In this document: piece after piece, positions 35,252 through 45,490 of the stretch
Position numbering within the stretch: the stretch's first letter is position 1
How the letters are laid out: each line of letters opens with the position of its first letter
NCBI GenBank assembly: GCA_947260025.1
Contig: CAMYON010000001.1
Location: 75,410-139,409, forward strand
Source: an uncultured Gammaproteobacteria bacterium
Lineage (GTDB): Bacteria; Pseudomonadota; Gammaproteobacteria; GCA-001735895
DNA length: 64,000 bases
Direction of reading: 5' to 3'
Made by a program: the position numbers and the translations under genes
Notes under the pieces: model-generated
Seen by the model: the letters and a program-made list of their open reading frames with translations, nothing else
What the model was told of the DNA's origin: nothing
The model's database searches: none

Positions 35252-37404
35252 GTGAATCCAATTAAAAAGACATTTCAGTACGGCGCGCATCAGGTAACGC
35301 TGGAAACGGGAGAAATAGCGCGCCAGGCCAGCGGTGCCGTTATTGTAAGTATGGCGGACACGGTGGTGTTCGTTACCGTTGTTGGCTCGAAAACCGCTGA
35401 CCCAGGTCGCGGTTTTTTTCCATTAACCGTCGACTACCAGGAAAAAACCTATGCCGCCGGTAGAATCCCGGGTGGCTTCTTCAAGCGCGAAGGTCGTCCT
35501 AGTGAAAAAGAAACCCTTACCTGCCGTTTGATCGATCGTCCAATTCGTCCGCTGTTTCCCAAGGGATTCATGAACGAAGTGCAGGTTGTTGCGAATGTGA
35601 TTTCGAGCAATCCCGAAGTCGATGCCGACATCCTGGCGCTGCTGGGTACTTCGGCGGCCCTGGCCATTTCCGGAATCCCGTCCTGGCGCTGCTGGGTACT
35701 TCGGCGGCCCTGGCCATTTCCGGAATCCCGTTCGCGGGCCCTATCGGCGCGGCGCGGGTCGGATATATCGACGGTGAATACGTGCTCAACCCGACCTTGA
35801 GCCAGGTTGTCGACTCGGAACTGAATCTGGTTGTTGCGGGTACTAAAAACGCAGTGTTGATGGTTGAATCAGAAGCCGATTGTCTTTCCGAAGAAGTGAT
35901 GCTGGGTTCGGTGGTTTTTGGTCACGAACAGATGCAGGCCGCGATCCAGGCAATCGAGGAACTGGCAGCCGAAGTCGGCACGGAAACCTGGGAATGGCAG
36001 GCGCCTGAAGCCGACGAAAGCCTGGCGCAAAAAGTTGCCGACCAGGGTGCCTCGGCTATCACCGGAGGATATGCCATTGCCGACAAGATGGATCGTCAAA
36101 ACAACCTCGCTGAAGTACGCGACGGTATTGTTGCCGCACTGGTAACCGATGCCGAGGATTCCCCGACCGAAGGCGACGTTCGTGGCGCCATTAGCAAGCT
36201 CGAAAAATCTATCGTGCGCGGTCGCATCATTGCCGGCGAGAAGCGTATCGACGGTCGTGACACCTCGACCGTGCGCCCGATTACCGTGCGCACCGGCGTA
36301 TTGCCGCGTACCCATGGTTCAGCCCTGTTCACCCGTGGTGAAACCCAGGCGCTGGTGGTGACCACGCTCGGCACCGGGCGTGATGCCCAGCTGATCGATG
36401 CGATCGAAGGCACCTTTAAAGAAAATTTCATGATGCATTACAACTTCCCGCCCTCGAGCGTCGGTGAAACCGGTCGCGTGGGCAGCCCCAAGCGTCGTGA
36501 AATCGGCCACGGCCGCCTCGCCAAGCGTGGCGTGCTGGCGGTGATGCCGCAGCTTGATGACTTCCCTTATGTTATCCGCGTGGTCTCCGAAATTACCGAA
36601 TCAAACGGTTCCTCATCGATGGCCAGCGTCTGTGGCGCCAGCCTGGCGATGATGGATGCCGGTGTACCACTGAAGGCGCCGGTTGCGGGTATCGCCATGG
36701 GACTGATCAAGGAAGGCGATGACTTCGCGGTGCTGTCCGATATCCTTGGCGACGAGGATCACCTTGGCGATATGGATTTCAAGGTTGCTGGAACCACCGA
36801 TGGGGTCAGCGCGCTGCAAATGGATATCAAGATCGACGGCATAACCACCGAAATCATGCAACAGGCACTGGACCAGGCTAAAGAGGGCCGTTTGTTCATA
36901 CTTGGTGAAATGGCCAAGGTTCTCAGCGAGAGCCGTGAGGAAATGTCTGAGTACGCGCCACGTCTGATTACCTTTAAAATCAATCCCGAGAAAATCCGTG
37001 ACGTTATCGGTAAAGGTGGCGCCACCATTCGCGCCATTACCGAGGAAACCGGTGCTACCATCGAAGTTGACGACGATGGCATGGTGAAAATCGCGTCGGT
37101 GGAAAAAGCCGCCGGAGAGGAGGCAAGACGTCGGGTCGAGCAGGTTACCGCGGAGGTCGAAGTCGGCATCATTTATGAAGGCAGAGTTGCCAAGATCATG
37201 GATTTTGGTGCATTCGTTAATATTCTGCCCGGCAAGGATGGCCTGGTGCACATCTCGCAGATTTCAGACGAGCGTGTCGAAAATGTCAGCGACAAGCTGT
37301 CAGAAGGCGACGTCGTGAAGGTTAAGGTTCTCGAGGTAGATCGCCAGGGCCGAATTCGTCTGAGTATGAAAGCAATTACCGAGGAAGAGGCCGCCGCCGT
37401 CTAA
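35252..37404 (+). pseudogene. pnp: Polynucleotide phosphorylase, frameshifted by an exact 50-bp tandem duplication (real lesion or assembly/sequencing artefact)
   Basis: ORFs 35252-35800 and 35782-37404 are consecutive pieces of PNPase in different frames. 35631-35680 and 35681-35730 are identical, and removing one copy restores a single frame of about 700 codons. Confidence 0.93.
35631..35730 (+). repeat. Exact 2 x 50 bp tandem duplication inside pnp
   Basis: TCCTGGCGCTGCTGGGTACTTCGGCGGCCCTGGCCATTTCCGGAATCCCG present twice back to back. Confidence 0.98.
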
Positions 37405-37436
37405 ACACTAGTTCGGTAGCATTGTTCGACAAGAAA

Positions 37437-37461
37437 GGGGAAATTGAATTTCCCCTTTTTT
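37437..37461 (+). terminator. Rho-independent terminator after pnp
   Basis: GGGGAAATTGAATTTCCCC followed by TTTTTT. Confidence 0.85.
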
Positions 37462-37497
37462 CTGTCTGTCGTTAATCGTGTCCGTGGGGGGTGGCAA

Positions 37498-38337
37498 ATG
37501 CGCAGGCTTGCTGGAACGCTAATCGCTTTACTGCTCGCGTTCTATTCGCTGGAGCTGTTCGCGGCCGGCGATATCCGCGTCGATGCATTGAATTACCCGG
37601 CCTGGTTGGTGCGCGACTACCAGACGCTGCCGCTGACTGCGGGTAGCAAGTTACAAAGCGATGACCTGGTACGCACCGGCAAAGGCGGGCGTGTGCGGCT
37701 GCAACTGGCTGATGGCAGCACGCTGAAGATCGGTGAATCCTCACGCCTGCTCATAGCGAAACCGGCCTCGTTCCAGGTCTTGCGCGGCGTGTTTCGAATC
37801 ACTTCCGATCTCACCGCCAGCGGCGTTCGCGACCCCGGGTTAGAAATTAAAATCGGCAGCATCGACACCACCACGGAGAGGGCCGATTTCTGGGGGCGTG
37901 CAAGCCTGGCACAGGATGCAGTCTGCCTGGTCAATGGCGCGCTGCGTGCCGATAGAGTCGAAATGAAGCAGGCCTTGAGCTGTTACGTCAAACCCGCGGA
38001 CCAGCCAGCGCTACCGGTCGACTTGATCGACATGCGTCAACACCAGCTCTGGATGGCCGAGACCGAACTAAAACCTGGCGCCGGAATTGCCGCGGTGGGT
38101 GGAGCGTGGCAACTGGTTTTGATCGCGCTAACCGATTCGAGCCGCGCCGAACAGGTGCTGGCAGGCTATCGACAAAAGGGATTTCCGGCACTGCGCAAGT
38201 CGGTGGTACGCAACGGCAGGACGCTGCACCGCCTGCTGCTGCCCGGTTTCGAATCGAAAGATGCGGCCTTGAACGCGCGTAAGCGGATCGAGGCGGCGCT
38301 CGGTGTCAGTGAGACCTGGGTATGGATAGCTGATTAA
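37498..38337 (+). CDS. Secreted protein with FecR-like domain and C-terminal SPOR-like domain
   Basis: Signal peptide-like N-terminus; LTAGSKLQSDDLVRTGKGGRVRLQLADGSTLKIGESS (FecR-like); WQLVLIALTDSSRAEQVLAGYRQKGFPALRKSV...SKDAALNARKRIEAALG (SPOR-like). Confidence 0.75.
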   Translation: MRRLAGTLIALLLAFYSLELFAAGDIRVDALNYPAWLVRDYQTLPLTAGSKLQSDDLVRTGKGGRVRLQLADGSTLKIGESSRLLIAKPASFQVLRGVFRITSDLTASGVRDPGLEIKIGSIDTTTERADFWGRASLAQDAVCLVNGALRADRVEMKQALSCYVKPADQPALPVDLIDMRQHQLWMAETELKPGAGIAAVGGAWQLVLIALTDSSRAEQVLAGYRQKGFPALRKSVVRNGRTLHRLLLPGFESKDAALNARKRIEAALGVSETWVWIAD

Positions 38338-38454
38338 TGCCGGCGGTTGCCAATGCCATATCGTGCAATGACAGTATCGAATAGCGGGACGTCAGGGTTT
38401 CAGCCCGGGTGACGGGATCGAAGCTCGAGCGGTTGAACTGGTTCGGAATAACGC

Positions 38455-38667
38455 TTAAAGCAGTTTGAACATGGTGCCGCAATAGGGGCACTTGGCTTCG
38501 CCACCGTTTTCCTCGACCGGAATGTAGACCCGGGGGTGTGAATTCCACAAGCTGCTGCCTTCCGTCGGGCAATGGATGGGCAGATCCTCGGGTTTGACTT
38601 CGACCGCGGTTTTGTTGTTTGGCGTTGAATACGCTTGCTGGTCTGCAGCAGTGTTGGGATTAACCAT
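38455..38667 (-). CDS. Zinc-finger domain-containing small protein
   Basis: 70 aa; IHCPTEGSSLWNSHPRVYIPVEENGGEAKCPYCGTMF. Confidence 0.85.
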   Translation of the reverse strand: MVNPNTAADQQAYSTPNNKTAVEVKPEDLPIHCPTEGSSLWNSHPRVYIPVEENGGEAKCPYCGTMFKLL

Positions 38668-38674
38668 GAGTTCT

Positions 38675-39598
38675 CTACTTTACGTAAGTTAGCAAGTCGC
38701 TGTATTTGTCGTTGCGGCCATGGACCAGGTCGAAATAATCGGACTGCAATTGCTTCGTGATCGGTCCGCGTGAACCGCCACCGACGGGGCGATTATCAAG
38801 CTCGGCTATAGGCGTAACCTCGGCCGCTGTGCCGGTAAAAAAGGCTTCGTCGGCAATGTAGATTTCATCACGCGTAAAGCGTCTTTCGATAATGTCCAGG
38901 CCGCGGTCTGCAGCCAGCTTGAAAACTGTTTTGCGCGTAATACCGTTGAGTGCCGTGGTTGTCTCGGGCGTATAGATGACTCCATCCTTGATGACAAAAA
39001 TATTCTCGCCGCTACCTTCGGCAACATAGCCCTCGGGGTCCAGCAACAGGGCCTCGTCGTAGCCGTCCCGCAGGGCTTCACCGAGTGCCGCCATCGAGTT
39101 GATGTACTGGCCATTGGCCTTGGCCTTGGTGAGCGCGATATTGGGATGATGGCGCGTGTAGGAGGAGGTCTTGATGCGAATGCCTTTTTCCAGGCCTTCC
39201 TGCCCGAGATAGGAGCCCCATTCCCAGGCCGCGACGATGCAGTGCACGCTGAGATTGTCGGCGCGTAAACCCATACCCTCGGAGCCGTAGAAAACCATCG
39301 GGCGAATGTAAGCGCTGTCGAGATTATTGTCGCGTACGGCGGCAACCTGCGCGTCCATGATTTGCTGCCGATCGAAGGTAATTGCCATGCCGAGCACCTT
39401 GCAGGAATCGAACAACCGTGCAGTATGCGCCTCGAGGGCAAAGATCGCGGTTCCCTGCTCGGCGTGATAGGCCCGCACGCCTTCGAAACAACCCATGCCG
39501 TAATGCAGGGTATGCGTCAGCACATGCGTGGTCGCCTCGCGCCAGGGGACCATTTCGCCGTCATACCAGATGACGCCATCGCGGTCGGACATCGACAT
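38675..39598 (-). CDS. ilvE: Branched-chain amino acid aminotransferase
   Basis: VIWYDGEMVPWREATTHVLTHTLHYGMGCFEGVRAY; ALTKAKANGQYINSM; start at internal Met. Confidence 0.95.
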   Translation of the reverse strand: MSMSDRDGVIWYDGEMVPWREATTHVLTHTLHYGMGCFEGVRAYHAEQGTAIFALEAHTARLFDSCKVLGMAITFDRQQIMDAQVAAVRDNNLDSAYIRPMVFYGSEGMGLRADNLSVHCIVAAWEWGSYLGQEGLEKGIRIKTSSYTRHHPNIALTKAKANGQYINSMAALGEALRDGYDEALLLDPEGYVAEGSGENIFVIKDGVIYTPETTTALNGITRKTVFKLAADRGLDIIERRFTRDEIYIADEAFFTGTAAEVTPIAELDNRPVGGGSRGPITKQLQSDYFDLVHGRNDKYSDLLTYVK

Positions 39599-39599
39599 A

Positions 39600-42434
39600 C
39601 TAATTCTCCAGGCCGAAACTCTCGTTCCAGCAATCAATTACCTGTTTTACCTGGTCCTCAATCATTTCGGCGTCCACTTCACTGGATTGATTCTGCAACA
39701 CGGATTCGTGCAACAAACGGTGATAGTCAGTATAAATGCCAGCCAGTTGCGATTGCGAACTGGTAATCAGGTTTAACCGAAACAACTCATTGAGCAGGCT
39801 AATGTTATCAGAATATAAACAATCTGAGCCAATATTATTTGCCCGCGCCAGCACCCAGTACTGCACCAGGAATTCGATATCGACCATGGTGCCGCGCGAT
39901 TGTTTCAAATCCCTGCGCTCGCCCTCGGGCGGTTGCTTGCTGCGGTAGATTCGTTCACGCATTTCGATGATGTCCTGGCGCAGCTGCTCAGGATCACGCT
40001 GCAGGCGCAATACCTGGTCACGAATGCCCTGGAATTCGTCCAGCAAGGCAGGGCTGCCGGCTACCAGTCGCGCCCGCACCAGCGCCTGGTGCTCCCAGGT
40101 CCAGGCCTTTTCCAGTTGGTACCGCAGGTAAGCCTGGGTCGAAGACACCAGCAATCCCGAGGAACCTTCCGGGCGCAACCGCGAATCGATCTCGTAGAGT
40201 TTGCCCGAAGCGGTAAGGACGCTGGTCAGGGAGATTATTTTCTGCGCCAGGCGGGCGAAGTAGACCGAATTCTCGATACATTTATCGCCACTGGTGTGCT
40301 GCTGTTCACCACTGGAGTCATGCAGAAAAATCACGTCGAGATCGGACTGGTAATGCATCTCGTAACCCCCCAGCTTGCCGTAACCGATGATCGCCAGGTT
40401 GGCTTCGCGCCGTTGACCATCCTCGGTGCACTGCGGGATCCCGTATTGTTGCTGCAGGGCCTTGCTGGCGAGCTGGTAGACCGCTTCCAGCACCACCTCG
40501 GCGAGATCGCTGAGATAGTGACAAACCTGGATGGCATCGATCTCCTGCGCCAGCTCGGCGCTGGCGATAACCAGTGTCTGTTCTCGCTTGAACAACCGCA
40601 GGCTGTCCAGCTCGAGTTCCGTATCACCCTCGATATTGCCGAGCTGTGCCTGCAGACGTTGCTGTAGAAGGGTTTTGTCGAAGCGTTGCTGGTCACCGGG
40701 ATTGATCAGGTTTTCCAGCAGCATCGGGTACTGCGATACCTCGTCGGCAATCCATGCGCTTCTGGCAAACAATGAACAGAGTTTTTCCAGCAGGGCCTGG
40801 TTCTGAAACAGTAACTCGAAGTAGACGCTGCGCCCCGCAATCGACGAAAACAGGCGCATCAGGCGTTCGAACAGCAGCGCCGGGTCGGCGTCGTCGCGAA
40901 TCGCATCCAGCAGTCGCGGCAGCAGGTTGTTGAAACGCTGCTTGGCCCTGGCCGACATGTAATTCCAGGCCTTCGATCGCAAAAACTGGTTCAGCTGTTG
41001 ATTGATCCGGGCGGCGTCGATGATTCCGCTGTCGCTGATGAATTCCCACTGGCGATCGTCGTCGATGGTTTCGGCGAAACTATCGTCGATGACCAGTTCG
41101 GGTTCGATCTCGTCCGCTTCACGCTTGAACAGCTCGTTGAAAAAATGATTCACCCTTTCTCGATGTTGCTGTAATTCAGCGACCAGCCCTTGCCAGTCGG
41201 CATAGTCCAGGGTGAAGGCGATGCGCGTTTGCTGGTCGACGCTGGAGGGCAGGTCGTGGGTCTGCTGGTCGTCGAACATCTGGATTCGGTTTTCCAGCAT
41301 CCGCAGGAAACAATAGGCGGCGCGCAGCTGGTTCACGGTATCGACATCGACGATGTCATGTTGCAACAGCGCATCGAAGCATTCGAATATTTCGGTGGTT
41401 TGCAATTGATGATTGCGTCCACCCTTCAGAATCTGGAAGGCCTGCACGAAAAACTCGATTTCACGAATGCCTCCCGGACCCACCTTCAGGTTGACTCGCA
41501 TGCCCCTGGATTTTGCCTGGGAATCGATTTTCCCCTTGAGCGTGGCCAGGCCTTCGAACACTCGGTAGTCGTGATACTTGCGGAACACGAATGGCTTCAG
41601 CAGCGAGGCCAGGTACGCGCGGCTGCTTTCGCTGCCGCTGATGATGCGCGCCTTGACCATGGCATACTGTTCCCATTCACGCCCGTGAAGCTGGTAATAG
41701 TGTTCCAGCGCACTGTGGCTGAGCACCACCGGTCCCGAATCTCCCCAGGGGCGCAGGCGCAGATCGACCCGATAGACGAAACCATCGGCGGTGCTTTCGC
41801 TTAGCACCTGGTTTAGCAAGCGTACCAGGCGAGAAAAATATTCCTGGTAACTCAACTGTCCGAAGCCCGTGAGTTCGCCGTCGCCCTCGTAGCAGCAAAT
41901 CAGGTCGATATCGGAGGAAAAGTTCAGCTCGCGCCCGCCAAGCTTTCCCATCGCGATAATATTGAGCTGCATCGGTTCGCCGTTGGCATCCAGCGGCTGG
42001 CCGTGTTTGGCGGACAACTGTCGGCTGCAAGCCGAGAGCGCGGTCTGGATTAGCAGATCGGCGAGGTCGCTGAGATGACGCAGCGTATTCTCGAGCGAAT
42101 TAGCCGCAACCACGTCGAGAAAAATGATTTCGACAAGTTTGCGATGGCGATAAAGACGCAGCTGTCGTTTGACTTGATCGATGTCAATTTTTTCGTGCGT
42201 CGACAGGTCAACAATATCGGCATCGAGGGTAAGGGCCTTCAACTTAAGCAGACCGGCTACCTGTTCAGGATCCCGTTGCAATTGTTGCAGCGCATAAGGA
42301 CTCGCAATCGCCAGCCGCTCGATTCGGTCGATATCCTCAGCAGCGAACTGTTGCGTTTGCATATAGTCGTAGACCGGTTGCCACTGGAACCTGTTTTCGA
42401 CGAGCAAAGATTGGTTATCAGGGTCTGTGGTCAT
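39600..42434 (-). CDS. glnE: Bifunctional glutamine synthetase adenylyltransferase/deadenylase
   Basis: 944 aa with two nucleotidyltransferase cores, MGKLGGRELNFSSDIDL and YGKLGGYEMHYQSDLDVIFLHD. Confidence 0.97.
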   Translation of the reverse strand: MTTDPDNQSLLVENRFQWQPVYDYMQTQQFAAEDIDRIERLAIASPYALQQLQRDPEQVAGLLKLKALTLDADIVDLSTHEKIDIDQVKRQLRLYRHRKLVEIIFLDVVAANSLENTLRHLSDLADLLIQTALSACSRQLSAKHGQPLDANGEPMQLNIIAMGKLGGRELNFSSDIDLICCYEGDGELTGFGQLSYQEYFSRLVRLLNQVLSESTADGFVYRVDLRLRPWGDSGPVVLSHSALEHYYQLHGREWEQYAMVKARIISGSESSRAYLASLLKPFVFRKYHDYRVFEGLATLKGKIDSQAKSRGMRVNLKVGPGGIREIEFFVQAFQILKGGRNHQLQTTEIFECFDALLQHDIVDVDTVNQLRAAYCFLRMLENRIQMFDDQQTHDLPSSVDQQTRIAFTLDYADWQGLVAELQQHRERVNHFFNELFKREADEIEPELVIDDSFAETIDDDRQWEFISDSGIIDAARINQQLNQFLRSKAWNYMSARAKQRFNNLLPRLLDAIRDDADPALLFERLMRLFSSIAGRSVYFELLFQNQALLEKLCSLFARSAWIADEVSQYPMLLENLINPGDQQRFDKTLLQQRLQAQLGNIEGDTELELDSLRLFKREQTLVIASAELAQEIDAIQVCHYLSDLAEVVLEAVYQLASKALQQQYGIPQCTEDGQRREANLAIIGYGKLGGYEMHYQSDLDVIFLHDSSGEQQHTSGDKCIENSVYFARLAQKIISLTSVLTASGKLYEIDSRLRPEGSSGLLVSSTQAYLRYQLEKAWTWEHQALVRARLVAGSPALLDEFQGIRDQVLRLQRDPEQLRQDIIEMRERIYRSKQPPEGERRDLKQSRGTMVDIEFLVQYWVLARANNIGSDCLYSDNISLLNELFRLNLITSSQSQLAGIYTDYHRLLHESVLQNQSSEVDAEMIEDQVKQVIDCWNESFGLEN

Positions 42435-42449
42435 GTTTTATACGTAATT

Positions 42450-42472
42450 GCGAATGAGAACTGTTATTATTT
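42450..42472. promoter_or_regulatory. Candidate Fur box between glnE and the ABC permease
   Basis: GCGAATGAGAACTGTTATTATTT, resembling Fur-box sequences (AATGAGAA/TTATTATT). Confidence 0.4.
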
Positions 42473-42650
42473 ACGTCTGGGTCTATATTCATTAAAATCC
42501 GGGCAGTAACGACAGGGCAGGACCTCGCCCGTTAGCCAAGTTTAGCGCCGAAGCGGTGCTGCAAACCAACTAATTTATCGGGATCGGCGAAAATATCCGC
42601 TCCCGGTTGACGCCACTCAAACGATAACAAGATTCCTTGAGCAGTAACAT

Positions 42651-44306
42651 TTGAAAACCGCCCTCGCCAGCCAACCCTTTCTGCAACGCTTGTGGAAGCC
42701 CGGCGTATTGCTGGTTGCCTGCCTGTTCAGCCTGCCGATTTTTACTGTCCTGAGTTTTGTGCTGCGTCCTTCTAATGAAGTTTGGCAGCATTTGCTCGAC
42801 ACGGTGCTGGGCGAGTACCTGCTCAACTCCGCATTATTGATGCTGGGCGTGGCGCTCGGTACCCTGGTGATCGGCGTTGGATGCGCCTGGCTCACCAGTG
42901 TTTGCCTGTTTCCGGGCAAGAAGCTGTTTTCCTGGGCGCTGCTGCTGCCGCTCGCTTTTCCCGCGTATATTATCGCCTACACCTATACCGGCATGCTCGA
43001 TTTCGCGGGCCCGGTGCAAAGCTGGCTCAGGGCGAGCACGGGCTGGGGTGTCCGCGATTATTATTTTCCCGAAATCCGATCCCTCGGTGGTGCGGTGACG
43101 ATTTTCTCGCTGGTGCTGTACCCCTACGTCTATCTGCTTGCGCGCGCCGCGTTCCTGGAGCAATCGGTTTGCGTGCTCGAGGTCAGTCGGACCCTGCGCT
43201 GCTCGGTCTGGTCGAGTTTCTACCGGGTTGCGCTGCCGCTGGCCCGACCGGCAATCGTCGCCGGCCTGTCACTGGCGCTAATGGAAACCCTGGCCGATTA
43301 CGGCACGGTTGCCTATTTCGGGCTGGGGGTATTCACCACCGGCATTTTCCGCACCTGGTTCGGTCTCGGTGACGCTGCCGCGGCCGCCAAGCTCGCCTCG
43401 ATCCTGTTACTGTTTGTCTTTACCCTGATCGTTATCGAACGCTGGTCGCGCCGGCGCGCGCAGTATCACCATGCCACCAACCGTTATCGCAGGCTGCCGC
43501 AATACCGGCTGCGCGGTTACCGGGCGCTGCTTGCCTTCTGCGCCTGTTTCGTGCCGCTGATGCTGGGATTCCTGCTACCGGCATACCAGCTTGCCGTGTG
43601 GGCGCTGGAAACCTATGCCTACATGGTGGATGACTCGTTTCTGCAGTTGACACTGAACTCGCTCGAACTGGCACTCAGCGCCGCGCTGCTGGCGGTAGTA
43701 CTGGCATTGTTTCTGGGTTATGGCAAGCGCATTCTCGCCAGCAAGACCGTCAGCGCGTCGATTCGTATCGTCGCCACCGGTTACGCGGTACCCGGCACGG
43801 TGATCGCGGTGGGTATCATCATCCCGTTCGCCTGGCTCGATAACAGCGTCGACAGCCTGCTGCGCGAGCACTACGGATTTTCCAGCGGGCTGGTGCTGAG
43901 CGGCAGCCTGTTCGCGGTTATGTTTGCCTACATGGTGCGATTCATGGCGGTTTCGATTCAGACCGTCGAATCAGGGCTCGGTAACATCAAGCATTCGATG
44001 GACGAGGCCGCGCGTTCGTTGTCTTATGCGCCCTCTGAAATCCTGATGCGGGTGCATTTGCCGCTAATGAAGGGGACCGTGTTGACCGCGTTGCTGATCG
44101 TGTTCGTCGACGTTATGAAGGAATTACCGGCAACCCTGATCCTGCGCCCGTTCAATTTCAATACGCTGGCGGTACGCGCTTTCGAACTCGCTTCAGACGA
44201 GCGCCTGGCGGATTCGTCGACCGCGGCCCTGATGATAGTGGCGGTCGGACTGGGGCCGGTTATACTGCTGAGTTACAGCATTTCTGCGTCCAGAGCAGGT
44301 TCATGA
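42651..44306 (+). CDS. Iron(III)-type ABC transporter permease (FbpB/SfuB-like)
   Basis: 551 aa with two permease halves; EAA-like motifs LEVSRTLRCSVWSSFYRVALPLARPAI and DEAARSLSYAPSEILMRVHLPLMKG; TTG start. Confidence 0.85.
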   Translation: MKTALASQPFLQRLWKPGVLLVACLFSLPIFTVLSFVLRPSNEVWQHLLDTVLGEYLLNSALLMLGVALGTLVIGVGCAWLTSVCLFPGKKLFSWALLLPLAFPAYIIAYTYTGMLDFAGPVQSWLRASTGWGVRDYYFPEIRSLGGAVTIFSLVLYPYVYLLARAAFLEQSVCVLEVSRTLRCSVWSSFYRVALPLARPAIVAGLSLALMETLADYGTVAYFGLGVFTTGIFRTWFGLGDAAAAAKLASILLLFVFTLIVIERWSRRRAQYHHATNRYRRLPQYRLRGYRALLAFCACFVPLMLGFLLPAYQLAVWALETYAYMVDDSFLQLTLNSLELALSAALLAVVLALFLGYGKRILASKTVSASIRIVATGYAVPGTVIAVGIIIPFAWLDNSVDSLLREHYGFSSGLVLSGSLFAVMFAYMVRFMAVSIQTVESGLGNIKHSMDEAARSLSYAPSEILMRVHLPLMKGTVLTALLIVFVDVMKELPATLILRPFNFNTLAVRAFELASDERLADSSTAALMIVAVGLGPVILLSYSISASRAGS

Positions 44307-45349
44307 CATCACAGGTAGACGTCGAAAATCTCGATACCGGCTATGAGGGCCTGCAGGTAGTAAACCGGGCGAGTTTTTCGCTGGCTCCGGGAGAAATCGG
44401 TTGCATACTGGGGCCCTCCGGTTGCGGCAAGACAACGGTGTTACGCGCTATCGCGGGCTTCGAACCCGTCTGGCAGGGGCGTATTCTGATCGACCAGGTC
44501 GAAGTCAGCTCGAAAAAAATCCACCTGGTTCCCGAAAAACGCAATATCGGCATGGTGTTTCAGGATTTCGCGCTGTTTCCGCATCTCAAGGTCGAAGACA
44601 ATGTGCGCTTTGGATTGAAGGCCTGGGGTCGCAAGGAGCGGCAGGAGAGGGTCCAGGAAATGCTTGCCATCGTAGGCATGCTGGCCTATGCGCAGGCCTA
44701 TCCACACCAGCTTTCGGGCGGCCAGCAGCAGCGCATTGCGCTGGCGCGAGCACTGGCGCCACGCCCCGGCGTGCTGTTGCTGGACGAGCCTTTTTCCAAT
44801 ATGGACGCGGAAATGCGGGAGCAGTTGGCGCGTGAAGTCAGAAGCATTCTCAAACAGGAGAATAATACCGCGATCCTGGTCACCCATGACCAGAACGAGG
44901 CCTTCGCCATGGCCGATCGAATTTGCGTGATGAACGAGGGCACGATTCAGCAACAGGGCAGCGGCTACGATCTATACCACGAGCCAGTCAATCGTTTCGT
45001 CGCCGATTTCATCGGTCAGGGCGTCATACTGCCAGCCACGGTCGAGAGCGCGACCAGTGTCAGGACCGATCTGGGCGTCATCGAAGGCGGCAAGCGCCTC
45101 GCTGACGAACCCGGCGCAATGGTGGACGTGTTGATTCGGCCGGATGACGTGGTGCACGATGACGCGGCCACCGAATCGGCTATTGTCGTCGAGAAAGCTT
45201 TCCGCGGCGCCGATTTTCTGTACCACCTGCGCATGGATAGTGGAATCGAGGTAATGTGCCTTGCACCGAGCCACCATAACCATAAAATAAACGAACGTAT
45301 CGGGATCCGGCTCGACGTTGACCACCTGGTCACTTTTTCCCGCAATTAG
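44303..45349 (+). CDS. Iron(III)-type ABC transporter ATP-binding protein (FbpC-like)
   Basis: LGPSGCGKTTVLRAIAGFE Walker A, LSGGQQQRIALARALAPRPGVLLLDEP, TOBE-like C-terminus. Confidence 0.9.
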   Translation: MTSQVDVENLDTGYEGLQVVNRASFSLAPGEIGCILGPSGCGKTTVLRAIAGFEPVWQGRILIDQVEVSSKKIHLVPEKRNIGMVFQDFALFPHLKVEDNVRFGLKAWGRKERQERVQEMLAIVGMLAYAQAYPHQLSGGQQQRIALARALAPRPGVLLLDEPFSNMDAEMREQLAREVRSILKQENNTAILVTHDQNEAFAMADRICVMNEGTIQQQGSGYDLYHEPVNRFVADFIGQGVILPATVESATSVRTDLGVIEGGKRLADEPGAMVDVLIRPDDVVHDDAATESAIVVEKAFRGADFLYHLRMDSGIEVMCLAPSHHNHKINERIGIRLDVDHLVTFSRN

Positions 45350-45490
45350 CCTGCATGTCGTACCAGGGCGGTACTTGTAGATTAATATTTTTGCCTGCTT
45401 AAGAGGAGTGGTTGCTATTTTTCTGAAAAAACACGAATTTTTCCAGGATTTGGTTGCCGTCGCGCGACATGCAGCCCGAGTCGAGGTTAA

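Noticed and set aside
45351-45474. 10-bp inverted repeat CTGCATGTCG ... CGACATGCAG after the ABC ATPase gene
   Set aside because: Short arms more than 100 bp apart, no target-site duplication or transposase between them; compatible with chance.
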